NCBI RefSeq assembly: GCF_004123675.1
Contig: NZ_CP035417.1
Location: 1-64,000 of the forward strand
Direction of reading: 5' to 3'
Length of the DNA stretch: 64,000 nt
Source of the DNA: Leisingera sp. NJS204
GTDB taxonomy: Bacteria > Pseudomonadota > Alphaproteobacteria > Rhodobacterales > Rhodobacteraceae
In this document: piece by piece, positions 26,958 to 35,698 of the stretch
Layout: each line of letters begins with the position of its first letter
How positions within the stretch are numbered: position 1 is the first letter of the stretch
The notes under the pieces: model-generated
The model's database searches: none
Seen by the model: the letters and a program-made list of their open reading frames with translations, nothing else
What the model was told of the DNA's origin: nothing
Made by a program: the position numbers and the translations under genes

Positions 26958-28889
26958 TCAGGTGCGCCCGAACAGGCGCTCGATATCTGCCAGTTTCAGT
27001 TCCACATAGGTGGGACGGCCGTGGTTGCACTGGCCGGAATGGGGCGTTGCCTCCATCTCGCGCAGCAGAGCATTCATTTCCTCGCCCCGCATCCGCCTTC
27101 CTGAGCGGATCGAGCCATGGCAGGCAACCCGGCTCAGGATAGCCTCGATCTTGGCTTGCACCAGCTGGGTTCCGCCCTGGTCGGACAGTTCGTCCAGAAT
27201 ATCCTTGATCATCGCTTCAGCGTTGACCTCGCCCAGGATCGCGGGGGTTTCCCGCACTGCAACAGCAGCGCCGCCAAAGGCCTCAATGCCAAGGCCGAAT
27301 TTCGCAAGCTCATCAGCCACGCCCAGAAGGCAGGCACAGTCATTGTCGCTCAGCTCGACAATCTCCGGTATCAAGAGCGCCTGGGCCGCAACGCCATTCT
27401 CTGCCATCTGATGTTTCAGCTTTTCATAGACCAGCCGCTCATGGGCTGCGTGCTGGTCGACGATCACCATGCCGTCGGCAGTCTGGGCGATGATGTAATT
27501 CTCATGCACCTGGCCGCGCGCCGCCCCCAACGGCAGCTGTTCGGCCCCGGGCACGGTGGCCCCGGACGCATCCGAGGCCTGACCCGGGGCCATTGGAGCC
27601 ATTGGCACCTCTGTGACCCGCCCGCTGTAGGACCCCTGCAATTCGGCAAATCCTGGCGATGGCGGCGCATCGAAGGAAGATATTTGCGGCAAACCGGGGG
27701 CTTGCGCCGCGTAGGCGCTGCTGCGTGCGCCCATGGACGGCCGGTCCATCTGATATATCCGCGGCGCACCTGTCGCCGTGGGCTGTTCCGGTTTCATGGC
27801 CCCCAGCGTGGCGCCTGCCACTGTGGTTGATGCGCGGTGCCCGGCCTCTGCCAGCGCATGGCGCAGGGCAGACACGATCAGCCCGCGTGCCAGTCCGGGG
27901 TCGCGGAAGCGCACCTCGGATTTGGCAGGATGCACATTCACATCGACCAGCTGCGGGTCGCAATCGATGAACAGCGCCGCTGCAGGATGCCGGTCGCGGC
28001 TGAGGAAATCGAAATACGCCGCGCGCAAGGCCCCGGTCAGCATCTTGTCCTTTACCGGGCGCGTGTTCACGAACAGGAACTGCGCCACCGCAGCGCCGCG
28101 CGAATAGGTCGGCAGCGCCGCATAGCCAAACAGGCGGATCCCCTCGCGGGCGGCATCAATCTTCAACGCGTTCTCGGCAAAATCACGCCCCAGAACCGAG
28201 GCTAGCCGCCCGTGCAGCGCATCAAACAGATCGCCCGGTAAAGGATCGGCGCGGAAGGTCACCCGCCCCTCACCGCCGCCCGATACATCGCGCAGCGTGA
28301 ACCCTACCGAAGGCTCTGCCATTGCCAGCCGTTTCACCGTGTCGGAAATCGCCTGGCTCTCGGCCCGGTCGGTGCGCATGAACTTGAGCCGCGCCGGTGT
28401 AGCAAAGAACAGATCGCGCAGCTCGACTATGGTGCCTGCCCGCAAGGCGGCGGGTTTCACCGGCTCCAGCCTGCCGCCGGAGACCCGGATCTGCGCCGCC
28501 TCATGCCCTGCAGCGCGGCTGGTGATTGTCAGCCGCCCAACAGCCCCCAAAGAAGGCAGCGCCTCGCCGCGGAATCCGAAGGTATGGATGTTCAGCAGGT
28601 CCGAGCCGTCGATCTTGGAGGTCGCGTGGCGGGACAATGCCAACGGCAAGTCCTCCGGCGTCATGCCGCAGCCGTCATCACTCACCCGGATCAGCGTCTT
28701 GCCGCCATCGGCGATTTCTACGGTGATGCGGGCGGCGCCGGCATCAATGGCATTCTCCACCAGCTCTTTGACCGCTGAAGCGGGGCGTTCCACCACCTCG
28801 CCAGCGGCAATCCGGTTGATGGCGCTGTCATCCAGCTGGCGGATGATTGGTCGCGTTTTGTCGCTGATATGGGGTTCTGCACTGCTCAT
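26958..28889 (-). CDS. mutL: DNA mismatch repair protein MutL (endonuclease type)
   Basis: A 643-residue MutL. The N-terminal GHKL ATPase carries IRQLDDSAINRIAAGEVVERP, VKELVENAIDAGA (ATP-site Asn), SDDGCGM and TFGFRGEALPSL; the C-terminal domain has the endonuclease motif DQHAAHERLVYE (D-Q-H-A-x2-E-x4-E) near residue 490 and CNHGRPTYVEL at the end, as in MutL proteins from bacteria lacking MutH. ATG 28889 (MSSAEPHISDKTRPIIRQL) is preferred to 28925 because the MutL core starts shortly after. First gene of mutL-rmuC-cyclase. Confidence 0.95.
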   Translation of the reverse strand: MSSAEPHISDKTRPIIRQLDDSAINRIAAGEVVERPASAVKELVENAIDAGAARITVEIADGGKTLIRVSDDGCGMTPEDLPLALSRHATSKIDGSDLLNIHTFGFRGEALPSLGAVGRLTITSRAAGHEAAQIRVSGGRLEPVKPAALRAGTIVELRDLFFATPARLKFMRTDRAESQAISDTVKRLAMAEPSVGFTLRDVSGGGEGRVTFRADPLPGDLFDALHGRLASVLGRDFAENALKIDAAREGIRLFGYAALPTYSRGAAVAQFLFVNTRPVKDKMLTGALRAAYFDFLSRDRHPAAALFIDCDPQLVDVNVHPAKSEVRFRDPGLARGLIVSALRHALAEAGHRASTTVAGATLGAMKPEQPTATGAPRIYQMDRPSMGARSSAYAAQAPGLPQISSFDAPPSPGFAELQGSYSGRVTEVPMAPMAPGQASDASGATVPGAEQLPLGAARGQVHENYIIAQTADGMVIVDQHAAHERLVYEKLKHQMAENGVAAQALLIPEIVELSDNDCACLLGVADELAKFGLGIEAFGGAAVAVRETPAILGEVNAEAMIKDILDELSDQGGTQLVQAKIEAILSRVACHGSIRSGRRMRGEEMNALLREMEATPHSGQCNHGRPTYVELKLADIERLFGRT

Positions 28890-29094
28890 ACCGCTAAATT
28901 TAGCATGCGGAGCTGATTCTGCCACTGGAATGCGCGCGGCTTTGGCCGGAGACGCGTAAAAGAAGATTTTCGCATCAAACCACCTGCATCTTCCCGGTTT
29001 TCAGAGCGTCATTGCAGCCCGCGCACCAATATTTTGTCCAATCAGTCAAAAAAGCCGCCTGCAATCCTTAGCCTTGCTTGCCAATATGCCGCAC

Positions 29095-29113
29095 CCGTGC
29101 GAATTTCGCACGG
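29095..29113. promoter_or_regulatory. Palindromic operator candidate upstream of deoC
   Basis: CCGTGCGAATTTCGCACGG is a perfect inverted repeat (8-bp arms, ATT centre) lying 22 bases before the deoC ATG. It is too short a distance for a normal terminator and has no T-run, so it is more likely a repressor site at or just after the start of transcription of the deoC-ALDH16 unit. Confidence 0.55.
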
Positions 29114-29135
29114 AACTCTGCTGAGGACTCCCCGA

Positions 29136-30125
29136 ATGGAAAGCCAAATCGCTGAACGAAGCGCGCAGCTGCCGCAGCTGGCCGAGCCGCGCAATCCGGG
29201 CATGGCGCTGGACCTGGACTGGGTCGCCGCCGTGCAGGCCAATACATCGGCCATCGAACGCCGCTGCGCCACCTTGCCGGGCCGCCGCAGTGTAAAAAAG
29301 GACCATCAGGCCGCCTGGCTTTTGAAAGCCATCAGCCTCATTGACCTCACCACCCTGTCCGGTGACGACACCGAGGGCCGGGTCCGCCGTCTGTGCGCCA
29401 AGGCCCGGCAGCCGGTCAGCGCCGGTGTTCTACGCACATTGGGCATGGAAGGTCTCACCACCGGGGCGGTTTGCGTCTATCACGACATGATCCCCACCGC
29501 GGTTGCCGCATTGCACGGCACTGGCATTCCGGTTGCCGCGGTCTCCACTGGCTTTCCGGCCGGCCTGTCGCCCTTCCATCTGCGGCTGGCGGAGATTGAG
29601 GAAAGCGTCAAGGCAGGCGCCGGGGAAATCGACATCGTGATCTCGCGCCGCCATGTTCTGACCGGCAATTGGCAGGCGCTTTATGACGAGATGAAGGCCT
29701 TCCGCCAGGCCTGCGGCGACGCCCATGTGAAGGCGATCCTGGCGACCGGCGAATTGGGCAGCTTGCGAAACGTCGCCCGTGCCTCGCTGATCTGCATGAT
29801 GGCAGGGGCCGATTTCATCAAGACCTCCACCGGCAAGGAAAGCGTCAACGCTACTCTGCCTGTCAGCCTGGTGATGATCCGCGCAATCCGCGACTATTAC
29901 GACCGTACCGGCCACCGCGTCGGCTATAAGCCAGCGGGCGGCATTTCCAAGGCCAAGGATGCACTCGTCTATCTGGCACTGATCAAGGACGAACTGGGCG
30001 ACCGCTGGCTGCAGCCTGATCTGTTCCGTTTTGGCGCCTCGTCACTGCTGGGCGATATCGAGCGTCAGCTGGAACACCATGTCACCGGGGCATACTCCGC
30101 CGGCTACCGCCATTCCATGGGCTGA
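29136..30125 (+). CDS. deoC: Deoxyribose-phosphate aldolase
   Basis: Class I aldolase that splits 2-deoxyribose 5-phosphate into glyceraldehyde 3-phosphate and acetaldehyde. The 329-residue protein includes LIDLTTLSGDDTEGRVRRLC, VCVYHDMIPTAVAAL, GAGEIDIVISRRHVL and the Schiff-base Lys motif GADFIKTSTGKESVNATLP, then GYKPAGGISKAKDAL. It is longer than the E. coli enzyme (about 259) by an N-terminal extension. ATG 29136 has TGAGGACTC upstream; a longer start at 29034 would run into the divergent mutL promoter. An ALDH16 gene follows after 11 bases, which should oxidise the acetaldehyde. Confidence 0.94.
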   Translation: MESQIAERSAQLPQLAEPRNPGMALDLDWVAAVQANTSAIERRCATLPGRRSVKKDHQAAWLLKAISLIDLTTLSGDDTEGRVRRLCAKARQPVSAGVLRTLGMEGLTTGAVCVYHDMIPTAVAALHGTGIPVAAVSTGFPAGLSPFHLRLAEIEESVKAGAGEIDIVISRRHVLTGNWQALYDEMKAFRQACGDAHVKAILATGELGSLRNVARASLICMMAGADFIKTSTGKESVNATLPVSLVMIRAIRDYYDRTGHRVGYKPAGGISKAKDALVYLALIKDELGDRWLQPDLFRFGASSLLGDIERQLEHHVTGAYSAGYRHSMG

Positions 30126-30136
30126 GGGCTGAACAC

Positions 30137-32473
30137 ATGACCATCAAAGAGATTTTCGACACCATGGAATACGGCCCCGCCCCCGAAAGCGCCGCCGAGG
30201 CACTGGCCTGGCTGGTCGATCAGGGCAGCCGGTTCGGCCATTTCATCAACGGCGAGTTCACCGCCCCTGGCGAAGGATTTGACAGTAAAAACCCAGCCAC
30301 CGGTGAAGTTTTGGCGACCCTGACCCAAGCCACGCAAGCAGACGTCGACAGCGCCGTTGAAGCAGCCCGCAAGGCGCAGGGCGGCTGGGCCGGTCTAGGC
30401 GGGCCGGGCCGCGCCAAATACCTCTATGCTATTGCCCGGCTGTTGCAAAAACATTCCCGCCTGTTTGCAGTGCTGGAAACGCTCGATAACGGCAAGCCGA
30501 TCCGCGAATCCCGCGATATCGATATCCCGCTGGCCCAGCGGCATTTCTACTATCACGCAGGCATGGCCCAGCTGATGGAAAGCGAACTGCCGGATGCCGA
30601 GGCCTTAGGTGTTTGCGGCCAGATCATCCCGTGGAATTTCCCGCTCCTGATGCTGGCCTGGAAGATCGCGCCTGCAATCGCCATGGGCAACACGGTGGTG
30701 CTGAAACCGGCAGAGTACACTTCGCTCACAGCGCTTTTGTTTGCCGACATCTGCCATCAGGCGGGCCTGCCCAAGGGCGTCGTCAACATCGTCACCGGCG
30801 ACGGTGCCGTGGGCGAAATGATCACCGCGGCAGATGTGGATAAGGTCGCCTTCACCGGTTCCACCTCAGTTGGCCGCCGGATCCGCGAGGCCACCGCAGG
30901 CAGCGGCAAGGCGCTGACGCTGGAGCTGGGCGGCAAGTCCCCCTACATCGTTTTTGACGACGCCGATATTGATTCAGCTATCGAAGGGCTGGTCGATGCG
31001 ATCTGGTTCAACCAGGGTCAGGTCTGCTGCGCCGGCTCGCGCCTGCTGGTGCAGGAAGGCATCGCCGGGCGGTTCCACACCAAGCTCAAGGCCCGGATGG
31101 ACGGCCTGCGCATCGGCAACCCGCTGGATAAATGCATCGACGTCGGCGCCGTCGTCGACCCGGTGCAGCTGGATACCATCAGCAGCATGGTCGCAGCCAA
31201 CCAGGCCGGCACCATGCACCAGGCCCAGGTGAAAATGCCAGAAGGCGGCTGTTTCTACCCGCCGACGCTGATTGAAGGCCTGTCGCCTGCCGATCCGCTG
31301 ATGCAGGAGGAAATCTTTGGCCCGGTGCTGGTCTCCTGCACTTTCCGCACTCCCGAAGAAGCGGTGGAGCTGGCCAACAACACCCGCTACGGCCTTGCTG
31401 CGACGCTTTGGACCGAGAACGTGAACCTGGCACTCGGCATGGCGCCGAAACTGGCGGCCGGCGTTGTTTGGATCAACGGCACCAACATGTTCGACGCCGC
31501 TGCAGGTTTTGGCGGTGTGCGTGAGAGCGGCTTTGGACGCGAGGGCGGCTGGGAGGGCTTGACCGCCTATACCCGCCCCAAGACTGCAGTCAAACGTCTG
31601 GCTAGGGTGGAGCCGTTCGAGGGCATTGGCGCCCCGGCAGACCCGCTGGACCGTACCGCCAAGATGTATGTCGGCGGCAAGCAGACCCGCCCGGACAGCG
31701 GATACTCCCGAGCGGTTTATGGCAAATCCGGCACGCTGCTGGGCCACGTCGGCCTTGGCAGCCGCAAGGATGTCCGCAACGCGGTTGAAGCCGCCGCCGG
31801 CGCCGGAAAATGGTCCAGGACCACCGGGCATCTTCGGGCACAGATCCTATATTATATCGGCGAGAACCTCTCGGCCCGAGCCGCGGAATTTGCCGCCCGC
31901 ATTGACGCAATGACCGGCAAGAAGACCGGTGCGGCTGAGGTCGAGGCCTCGATCCAGCGCCTGTTCACTGCGGCTGCATGGGCCGACAAATATGACGGTC
32001 AGGTCCACGGCGTACCGATCCGCGGCGTGGCGCTTGCAATGAAGGAACCCGCCGGTGTGATTGGCGTGCTCTGCGCCGACGAGGCACCGCTGCTGGGTCT
32101 GGTCTCGGCAATGGCGCCTGCAATTGCCATGGGCAACCGGGTGGTGCTGGCGTCCTGCGAACCTTTCCCGCTGGCGGCCACCGATTTCTACCAGGTTTTG
32201 GAAACATCAGACGTGCCCGCAGGCGTGGTTAACATCCTGACCGGCAGCCACGCCGAGCTGGCAAAACCGCTGGCGTCGCATCTGAACGTGGATGCGGTCT
32301 GGAGCTTTTCCTCCTCAGATCTGTCGGCATCAATCGAGGCAGCTTCCGCAGGCAACCTGAAGCGCACCTGGGTCAACAACGCCACCGCGATGGACTGGAC
32401 GCAGGACCACAGCAAGCGTTTCCTGCAAGAAGCCACCGAGATCAAGAACATCTGGGTGCCCTACGGCGAGTGA
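30137..32473 (+). CDS. ALDH16-type tandem aldehyde dehydrogenase
   Basis: A 778-residue protein with two ALDH domains. The first (about 30-500) is complete: PWNFPLLMLAWKIAPAIAMG, LELGGKSPYIVFDDAD (general base Glu) and the nucleophile motif FNQGQVCCAGSRLLVQ. The second (about 520-778) has the Rossmann-like part (LAMKEPAGVIGVLCADEAP, PAIAMGNRVVLASCEPFPLA, GVVNILTGSH) but stops before a catalytic domain. This is the architecture of ALDH16, for which a Rhodobacterales (Loktanella) enzyme has a structure. Placed 11 bases after deoC, it most likely converts the acetaldehyde released by DeoC to acetate. Confidence 0.9.
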   Translation: MTIKEIFDTMEYGPAPESAAEALAWLVDQGSRFGHFINGEFTAPGEGFDSKNPATGEVLATLTQATQADVDSAVEAARKAQGGWAGLGGPGRAKYLYAIARLLQKHSRLFAVLETLDNGKPIRESRDIDIPLAQRHFYYHAGMAQLMESELPDAEALGVCGQIIPWNFPLLMLAWKIAPAIAMGNTVVLKPAEYTSLTALLFADICHQAGLPKGVVNIVTGDGAVGEMITAADVDKVAFTGSTSVGRRIREATAGSGKALTLELGGKSPYIVFDDADIDSAIEGLVDAIWFNQGQVCCAGSRLLVQEGIAGRFHTKLKARMDGLRIGNPLDKCIDVGAVVDPVQLDTISSMVAANQAGTMHQAQVKMPEGGCFYPPTLIEGLSPADPLMQEEIFGPVLVSCTFRTPEEAVELANNTRYGLAATLWTENVNLALGMAPKLAAGVVWINGTNMFDAAAGFGGVRESGFGREGGWEGLTAYTRPKTAVKRLARVEPFEGIGAPADPLDRTAKMYVGGKQTRPDSGYSRAVYGKSGTLLGHVGLGSRKDVRNAVEAAAGAGKWSRTTGHLRAQILYYIGENLSARAAEFAARIDAMTGKKTGAAEVEASIQRLFTAAAWADKYDGQVHGVPIRGVALAMKEPAGVIGVLCADEAPLLGLVSAMAPAIAMGNRVVLASCEPFPLAATDFYQVLETSDVPAGVVNILTGSHAELAKPLASHLNVDAVWSFSSSDLSASIEAASAGNLKRTWVNNATAMDWTQDHSKRFLQEATEIKNIWVPYGE

Positions 32474-32517
32474 AACAGGACCCCAGAGCTTTCCCGCTTC
32501 TGGCCAAGACATAAAAG

Positions 32518-32545
32518 CGCCGCTCCATTCGGGGCGGCGTTCTCT
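32518..32545 (+). terminator. Terminator after deoC-ALDH16
   Basis: Stem CGCCGCTCC / GGGGCGGCG (one G-T pair) with an ATTC loop and following TTCTCT, 44 bases after the ALDH16 stop. Confidence 0.75.
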
Positions 32546-32590
32546 ATCCGGCCTTGCCGGCGTTCCAGGCCCAAGACAGGGTTTGCGCGC

Positions 32591-32630
32591 AAAAGAAAAC
32601 GCCCGCTCCTTTCGGAACGGGCGTAAAAAA
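32591..32630 (-). terminator. Terminator of rpsO
   Basis: On the minus strand the stem ACGCCCGTTCC / GGAGCGGGCGT (loop GAAA) is followed by TTTTCTTTT, about 20 bases after the rpsO stop. A preceding A/T run on the other side may let it work in both directions between the convergent genes. Confidence 0.85.
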
Positions 32631-32647
32631 TCCGGGATAAGCGCGGA

Positions 32648-32917
32648 TTAGCGGCGGATACCCAGGCGTTTGATCAGGTCCTGGTAACGGGACACGTCCT
32701 TGCCTTTGGTGTAGTCCAGCAGCTTGCGGCGCTGAGCAACCATCTTCAGAAGGCCACGGCGGCCGTGGTTGTCCTTCTTGTGGGTTTTGAAGTGCTCAGT
32801 CAGGGTGTTGATGCGCGAGGTCAGGATTGCAACCTGGACTTCCGGCGAACCGGTGTCGCCGTCCTTGGTTGCGAATTCTTTCATCAGGCGGGTTTTTTCT
32901 TCTGCAGTGATCGACAT
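32648..32917 (-). CDS. rpsO: 30S ribosomal protein S15
   Basis: Primary-binding 30S subunit protein of 89 residues, the family's standard length: [57 protein letters not shown] and a C-terminal RLGIRR. The AAGGAGACC ribosome binding site fixes the start at ATG 32917 rather than the longer reading frame. It is usually followed by pnp; here it is monocistronic on the minus strand with its own terminator, and pnp is near 14 kb on the plus strand. Confidence 0.98.
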   Translation of the reverse strand: MSITAEEKTRLMKEFATKDGDTGSPEVQVAILTSRINTLTEHFKTHKKDNHGRRGLLKMVAQRRKLLDYTKGKDVSRYQDLIKRLGIRR

Positions 32918-33077
32918 CGGGGTCTCCTTAAAGGTTAGAGTGGATGGCTCAGGCCGGGATGTCGTCCAGCACAGGCCCATGGAGATATCCGCCGCAGAAT
33001 CGCAGCAGATGCGCGCATATATGACGTTTCCGTTGTAAAGGCAAAGATTAACTGCCAGCCGGTGGATCTGCGCGGGC

Positions 33078-34085
33078 CTACTGCGGCAGCAACCCGATAG
33101 CAGCGGCTGAAGCTGTGTCGATCAGCACCAGATCCGCCGCAGTCAGCACGCCGGCTCCGGTGACCCGCAAGGCAGGCTCGCCGTCGACAAGAATGACCTG
33201 CTCGTCCTCTGCCTCAGGGTTCTGCTGCAGCTCTACGGAAGGCTCTTCGCCGTCCTCAAAATCCCAAACCAGCACCAGCTTATCTTCATCCGTATCGAAA
33301 TCCATCAGCTGCACAGCCTGTTCGGTTCCGGTCCAGTTGCCGGCCATGAACTGATCCTCGCCGGTGCCGCCGGTCAGCACATCCCCCGCCCCGGCGATCA
33401 ATGTGTCATCGCCGGCACCGCCATTGACATAGTCTTGGTCCGTGCCGTCCCCAGCACCGGACACCACATCATTTCCATAACCGCCAAACAGCGCGTCGGC
33501 GCCGCCGCCGCCCACTAGGCTGTCATCGCCGTCATTGCCGTGCAGTGTGTCCCGGCCTTCACCGCCTTCCAGCCAATCTTCGCCCTGACCGCCATGCAGC
33601 AGATCCGCACCGCCGCCGCCCTGAAGCGTGTCATCCCCGAAATGCCCATAAAGACTGTCCTCTCCGGCGGCGCCCTGCAGCACGTCAGCACCGTCTTCGC
33701 CGTGCAGCAGGTCCTGGCCTGTGCCGCCGGACAGGCTGTCATCTCCGCTACCGCCATGCAGAACATCGCTGCCCTGGCCCCCGTCTATCCAGTCATGACC
33801 GCTGTAACCGCCAAGCAGATCATCGCCATCACCGCCGCTAAGGCTGTCAGCCGCCCCGGTTCCCGCGATGACGTCATTTTCATCGGTGCCGGTTACGGTG
33901 CTGCCACCCGGCTCGATAAACCCGCCATCTGACCCACCCCCGCCGGTGTCCGCCTCCGGATCGGGGCCGGAGGACGGCTCCTCCCCATCCGGGGTTTCGG
34001 TATCAACCAGGACCGCGCTGCCCACTGCAACAAGGCCCAGAACACTCGCCAGCCACAACATTGCCCACTCAACCTCAATAAACAC
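33078..34085 (-). CDS. RTX (hemolysin-type calcium-binding repeat) protein with N-terminal membrane helix
   Basis: A 335-residue acidic protein. Residues about 7-27 ([20 protein letters not shown]) form one hydrophobic helix; an acidic Ser/Gly/Pro linker follows, then about 15 back-to-back nonapeptides of the G-G-x-G-x-D-x-L-x type (for example [18 protein letters not shown]) from residue about 78 to 215, with two more after a short break. RTX repeats fold as a calcium-bound parallel beta roll. The C-terminal part ([20 protein letters not shown]) resembles the tail of other roseobacter RTX proteins. No type I secretion genes are nearby, and the N-terminal helix suggests an anchored form. Function unknown. 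Confidence 0.85.
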   Translation of the reverse strand: MFIEVEWAMLWLASVLGLVAVGSAVLVDTETPDGEEPSSGPDPEADTGGGGSDGGFIEPGGSTVTGTDENDVIAGTGAADSLSGGDGDDLLGGYSGHDWIDGGQGSDVLHGGSGDDSLSGGTGQDLLHGEDGADVLQGAAGEDSLYGHFGDDTLQGGGGADLLHGGQGEDWLEGGEGRDTLHGNDGDDSLVGGGGADALFGGYGNDVVSGAGDGTDQDYVNGGAGDDTLIAGAGDVLTGGTGEDQFMAGNWTGTEQAVQLMDFDTDEDKLVLVWDFEDGEEPSVELQQNPEAEDEQVILVDGEPALRVTGAGVLTAADLVLIDTASAAAIGLLPQ

Positions 34086-34170
34086 TCAAAACTCAATTGC
34101 ACGATCACACGCGTTGATTGCAAATGCAAAACAAATAGGGAACACCAGTTAACAGCAACCGAAGAACCCG

Positions 34171-34683
34171 CTAACGCTGATGCCAAAGCTCTGGTTGCTG
34201 AGTGTATGCGATGTAAAGCGGGTGCTTCGGGTGGCCGGCCTTGCTGAGACCGAGGTGGTGCAGCGGCTTTCCGGTTGCGCGCAGCAGCGCCGCAACCCGC
34301 TCCCCTTGCCCGCGGTGCTCACCATGGGTGCCCCAGGCGCAGATCACCATGCCAGCCCAATCAACGCCGTGCAAAATGGCTGCCATGTTGCCCGGGCCTT
34401 CCGGCTCTTCCAGTTGCCGCATCCCGCGCGGATCGGTGACCCGGCAGGCAAAGATGTTGGTGGCCCGGAAACCGCCGAACCCCAATGCCCGTGCGCGGCG
34501 CTCGCAGCGTTCGATGGTCGGATCATTCTGCACTTCGGTTGCGGTTGACGGATTCAGCATCACAAACATCACCCGCGGTCCGGCAGGATCCCAAACCCGG
34601 GTCAGGCTGTAGCGGTAAGTTTCGCAATCGGAATAGACGGCGGTTGAGGGCGCATCGCCCTTGGTGTGGCTTCGGGTGATCAT
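34171..34683 (-). CDS. DUF1643 domain protein
   Basis: A 170-residue protein of the DUF1643 family, recognised from YRYSLTRVWDPAGPRVMFVMLNPSTATEVQNDPTIERCERRARALGFGG as a block near residues 23-75 and ICAWGTHGEHRGQGERVAALL near 120. Members are found in genomes and on mobile elements; no biochemical role is established. ATG 34683 (MITRSHTKGDAP) is used; an extension to 34731 would pass through a 13-bp tandem repeat. It neighbours a decayed transposase. Confidence 0.8.
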   Translation of the reverse strand: MITRSHTKGDAPSTAVYSDCETYRYSLTRVWDPAGPRVMFVMLNPSTATEVQNDPTIERCERRARALGFGGFRATNIFACRVTDPRGMRQLEEPEGPGNMAAILHGVDWAGMVICAWGTHGEHRGQGERVAALLRATGKPLHHLGLSKAGHPKHPLYIAYTQQPELWHQR

Positions 34684-34709
34684 CAGCCGTCTGTAACAGG
34701 GCCATTTCG

Positions 34710-34735
34710 ACTGTCCAAGCTTACTGTCCAAGTTT
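34710..34735. repeat. 13-bp tandem duplication upstream of the DUF1643 gene
   Basis: ACTGTCCAAGCTT (34710-34722) is followed immediately by ACTGTCCAAGTTT (34723-34735), one mismatch. It lies 27 bases upstream of the DUF1643 ATG and about 120 bases from the transposase remnant. It could be a small replication-slip duplication, a direct-repeat operator, or debris of an insertion. Confidence 0.5.
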
Positions 34736-34852
34736 CATTTTCACCCCGGGAAGCGCCCATTAAGGGCATTGCCGGGCACCACGGCACATTGCAGCTGTTG
34801 GCGTTGTGTTTCTTTCGGACAGGTTTTTCATGGAAATGTTGCTGCTCACCAT

Positions 34853-35157
34853 AGTGTTCTGTCCTGGCTTCCGGTGGAGCGGACCCGCAATGAAACTGTC
34901 TGACTCTGAAGTCCGGATCTTGCAGATGTATTTGTATGGCGCGCGTCCACTGAGTGTCTTGAGAGGGGGGGCAAAGGCCGTCGTCCAGCGGTCGGAGAGC
35001 AGGCCACCTGAAAGCAACGATCATGGCTTCATCTTCTTCATTAGGGACGATTGAACGGGGCTCATTGGGACGGGTTTTCTGATCCTCAGCGGTCCGCCGC
35101 TTCGCAATACCCTGCCGGGTGACAGGACGTGACGCAGACGTGGAATATCTGTCCCAT
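34853..35157 (-). pseudogene. Internally deleted IS481-family transposase remnant
   Basis: On the minus strand three reading frames carry pieces of one IS481-type transposase in the right order. Starting at ATG 35157, MGQIFHV matches the usual N-terminus; in another frame RRTAEDQKTRPNEPRS and NEEDEAMIVAFR ... RPLDDGL (to about 34975) match the helix-turn-helix region; in a third frame, directly joined, FAPPLKTLSGRAPYKYICK and GPLHRKPGQNT (to 34853) match the C-terminal end. The catalytic DDE core is missing, so about two thirds of a roughly 1-kb gene has been deleted. The family call comes from memory of IS481 protein sequences. No terminal inverted repeats were found. Confidence 0.72.
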
Positions 35158-35305
35158 AAGGCGTCCTTCCATTCCAATGAATGGATCGCACTATCAACCC
35201 CTGGAACCAAACAGCTAAGCAGCGCTCCATTTGCCACAGATCAAAGACTTAGGCGTTTGGCCTGCTGTTTGCTATGCTGAGGCAGCGAACAGAAGGATTG
35301 TAGCA

Positions 35306-35629
35306 ATGCTGGAGATTTCAGCCCGTAAGGTGGCACAAGTGGCGATGATGGCCCGTGAACTGGGCCGGGCTGAAGGGGAATTGCGCGCCTTCATCGACCG
35401 GATGGGGGAAGATCAGCAGTCGGAATTGGTTGGCATCATGTGGGTCGGCCGCGGCAGTTTCGAGCCGGAAGAACTGGGTGAAGCGATCTATACCGCCCGG
35501 CAGGAAGCGACCACGCCGACCGTCGATTACTTGCTCGGCACGCCGCATCTGGCTGACAATCTGGAGGCTGGCATGGAAGCGCTTGGGATTGATGTGAACG
35601 ATGTCGAAGATGATGTGATCGGCCGCTAG
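35306..35629 (+). CDS. DUF3775 domain protein
   Basis: A 107-residue acidic protein: MLEISARKVAQVAMMARELG, RAFIDRMGEDQQSELVGIMWVGRGSFEPEEL and AIYTARQEATTPTVDYLLGTPHLADNLEAGMEALG. This is the DUF3775 pattern, a small alphaproteobacterial family without known function. ATG 35306 is preceded by AGAAGGATTG; a longer in-frame start at 35231 lacks this. It has its own terminator just after the stop. Confidence 0.82.
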   Translation: MLEISARKVAQVAMMARELGRAEGELRAFIDRMGEDQQSELVGIMWVGRGSFEPEELGEAIYTARQEATTPTVDYLLGTPHLADNLEAGMEALGIDVNDVEDDVIGR

Positions 35630-35656
35630 GGTCCGCACCGGTTAAAAAAGGTATAG

Positions 35657-35687
35657 GGGGCGCCGCAATCCGGCGCCCCTTGTTGTT
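35657..35687 (+). terminator. Terminator after the DUF3775 gene
   Basis: Perfect stem GGGGCGCCG / CGGCGCCCC followed by TTGTTGTTT, 27 bases after the stop codon, before the convergent saccharopine reductase gene. Confidence 0.85.
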
Positions 35688-35698
35688 TCCAGAAGCCC

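Noticed and set aside
25787-27142. A 451-codon plus-strand frame antisense to rmuC and the end of mutL.
   Set aside because: rmuC and mutL motifs are clear on the minus strand; this is a compositional shadow.
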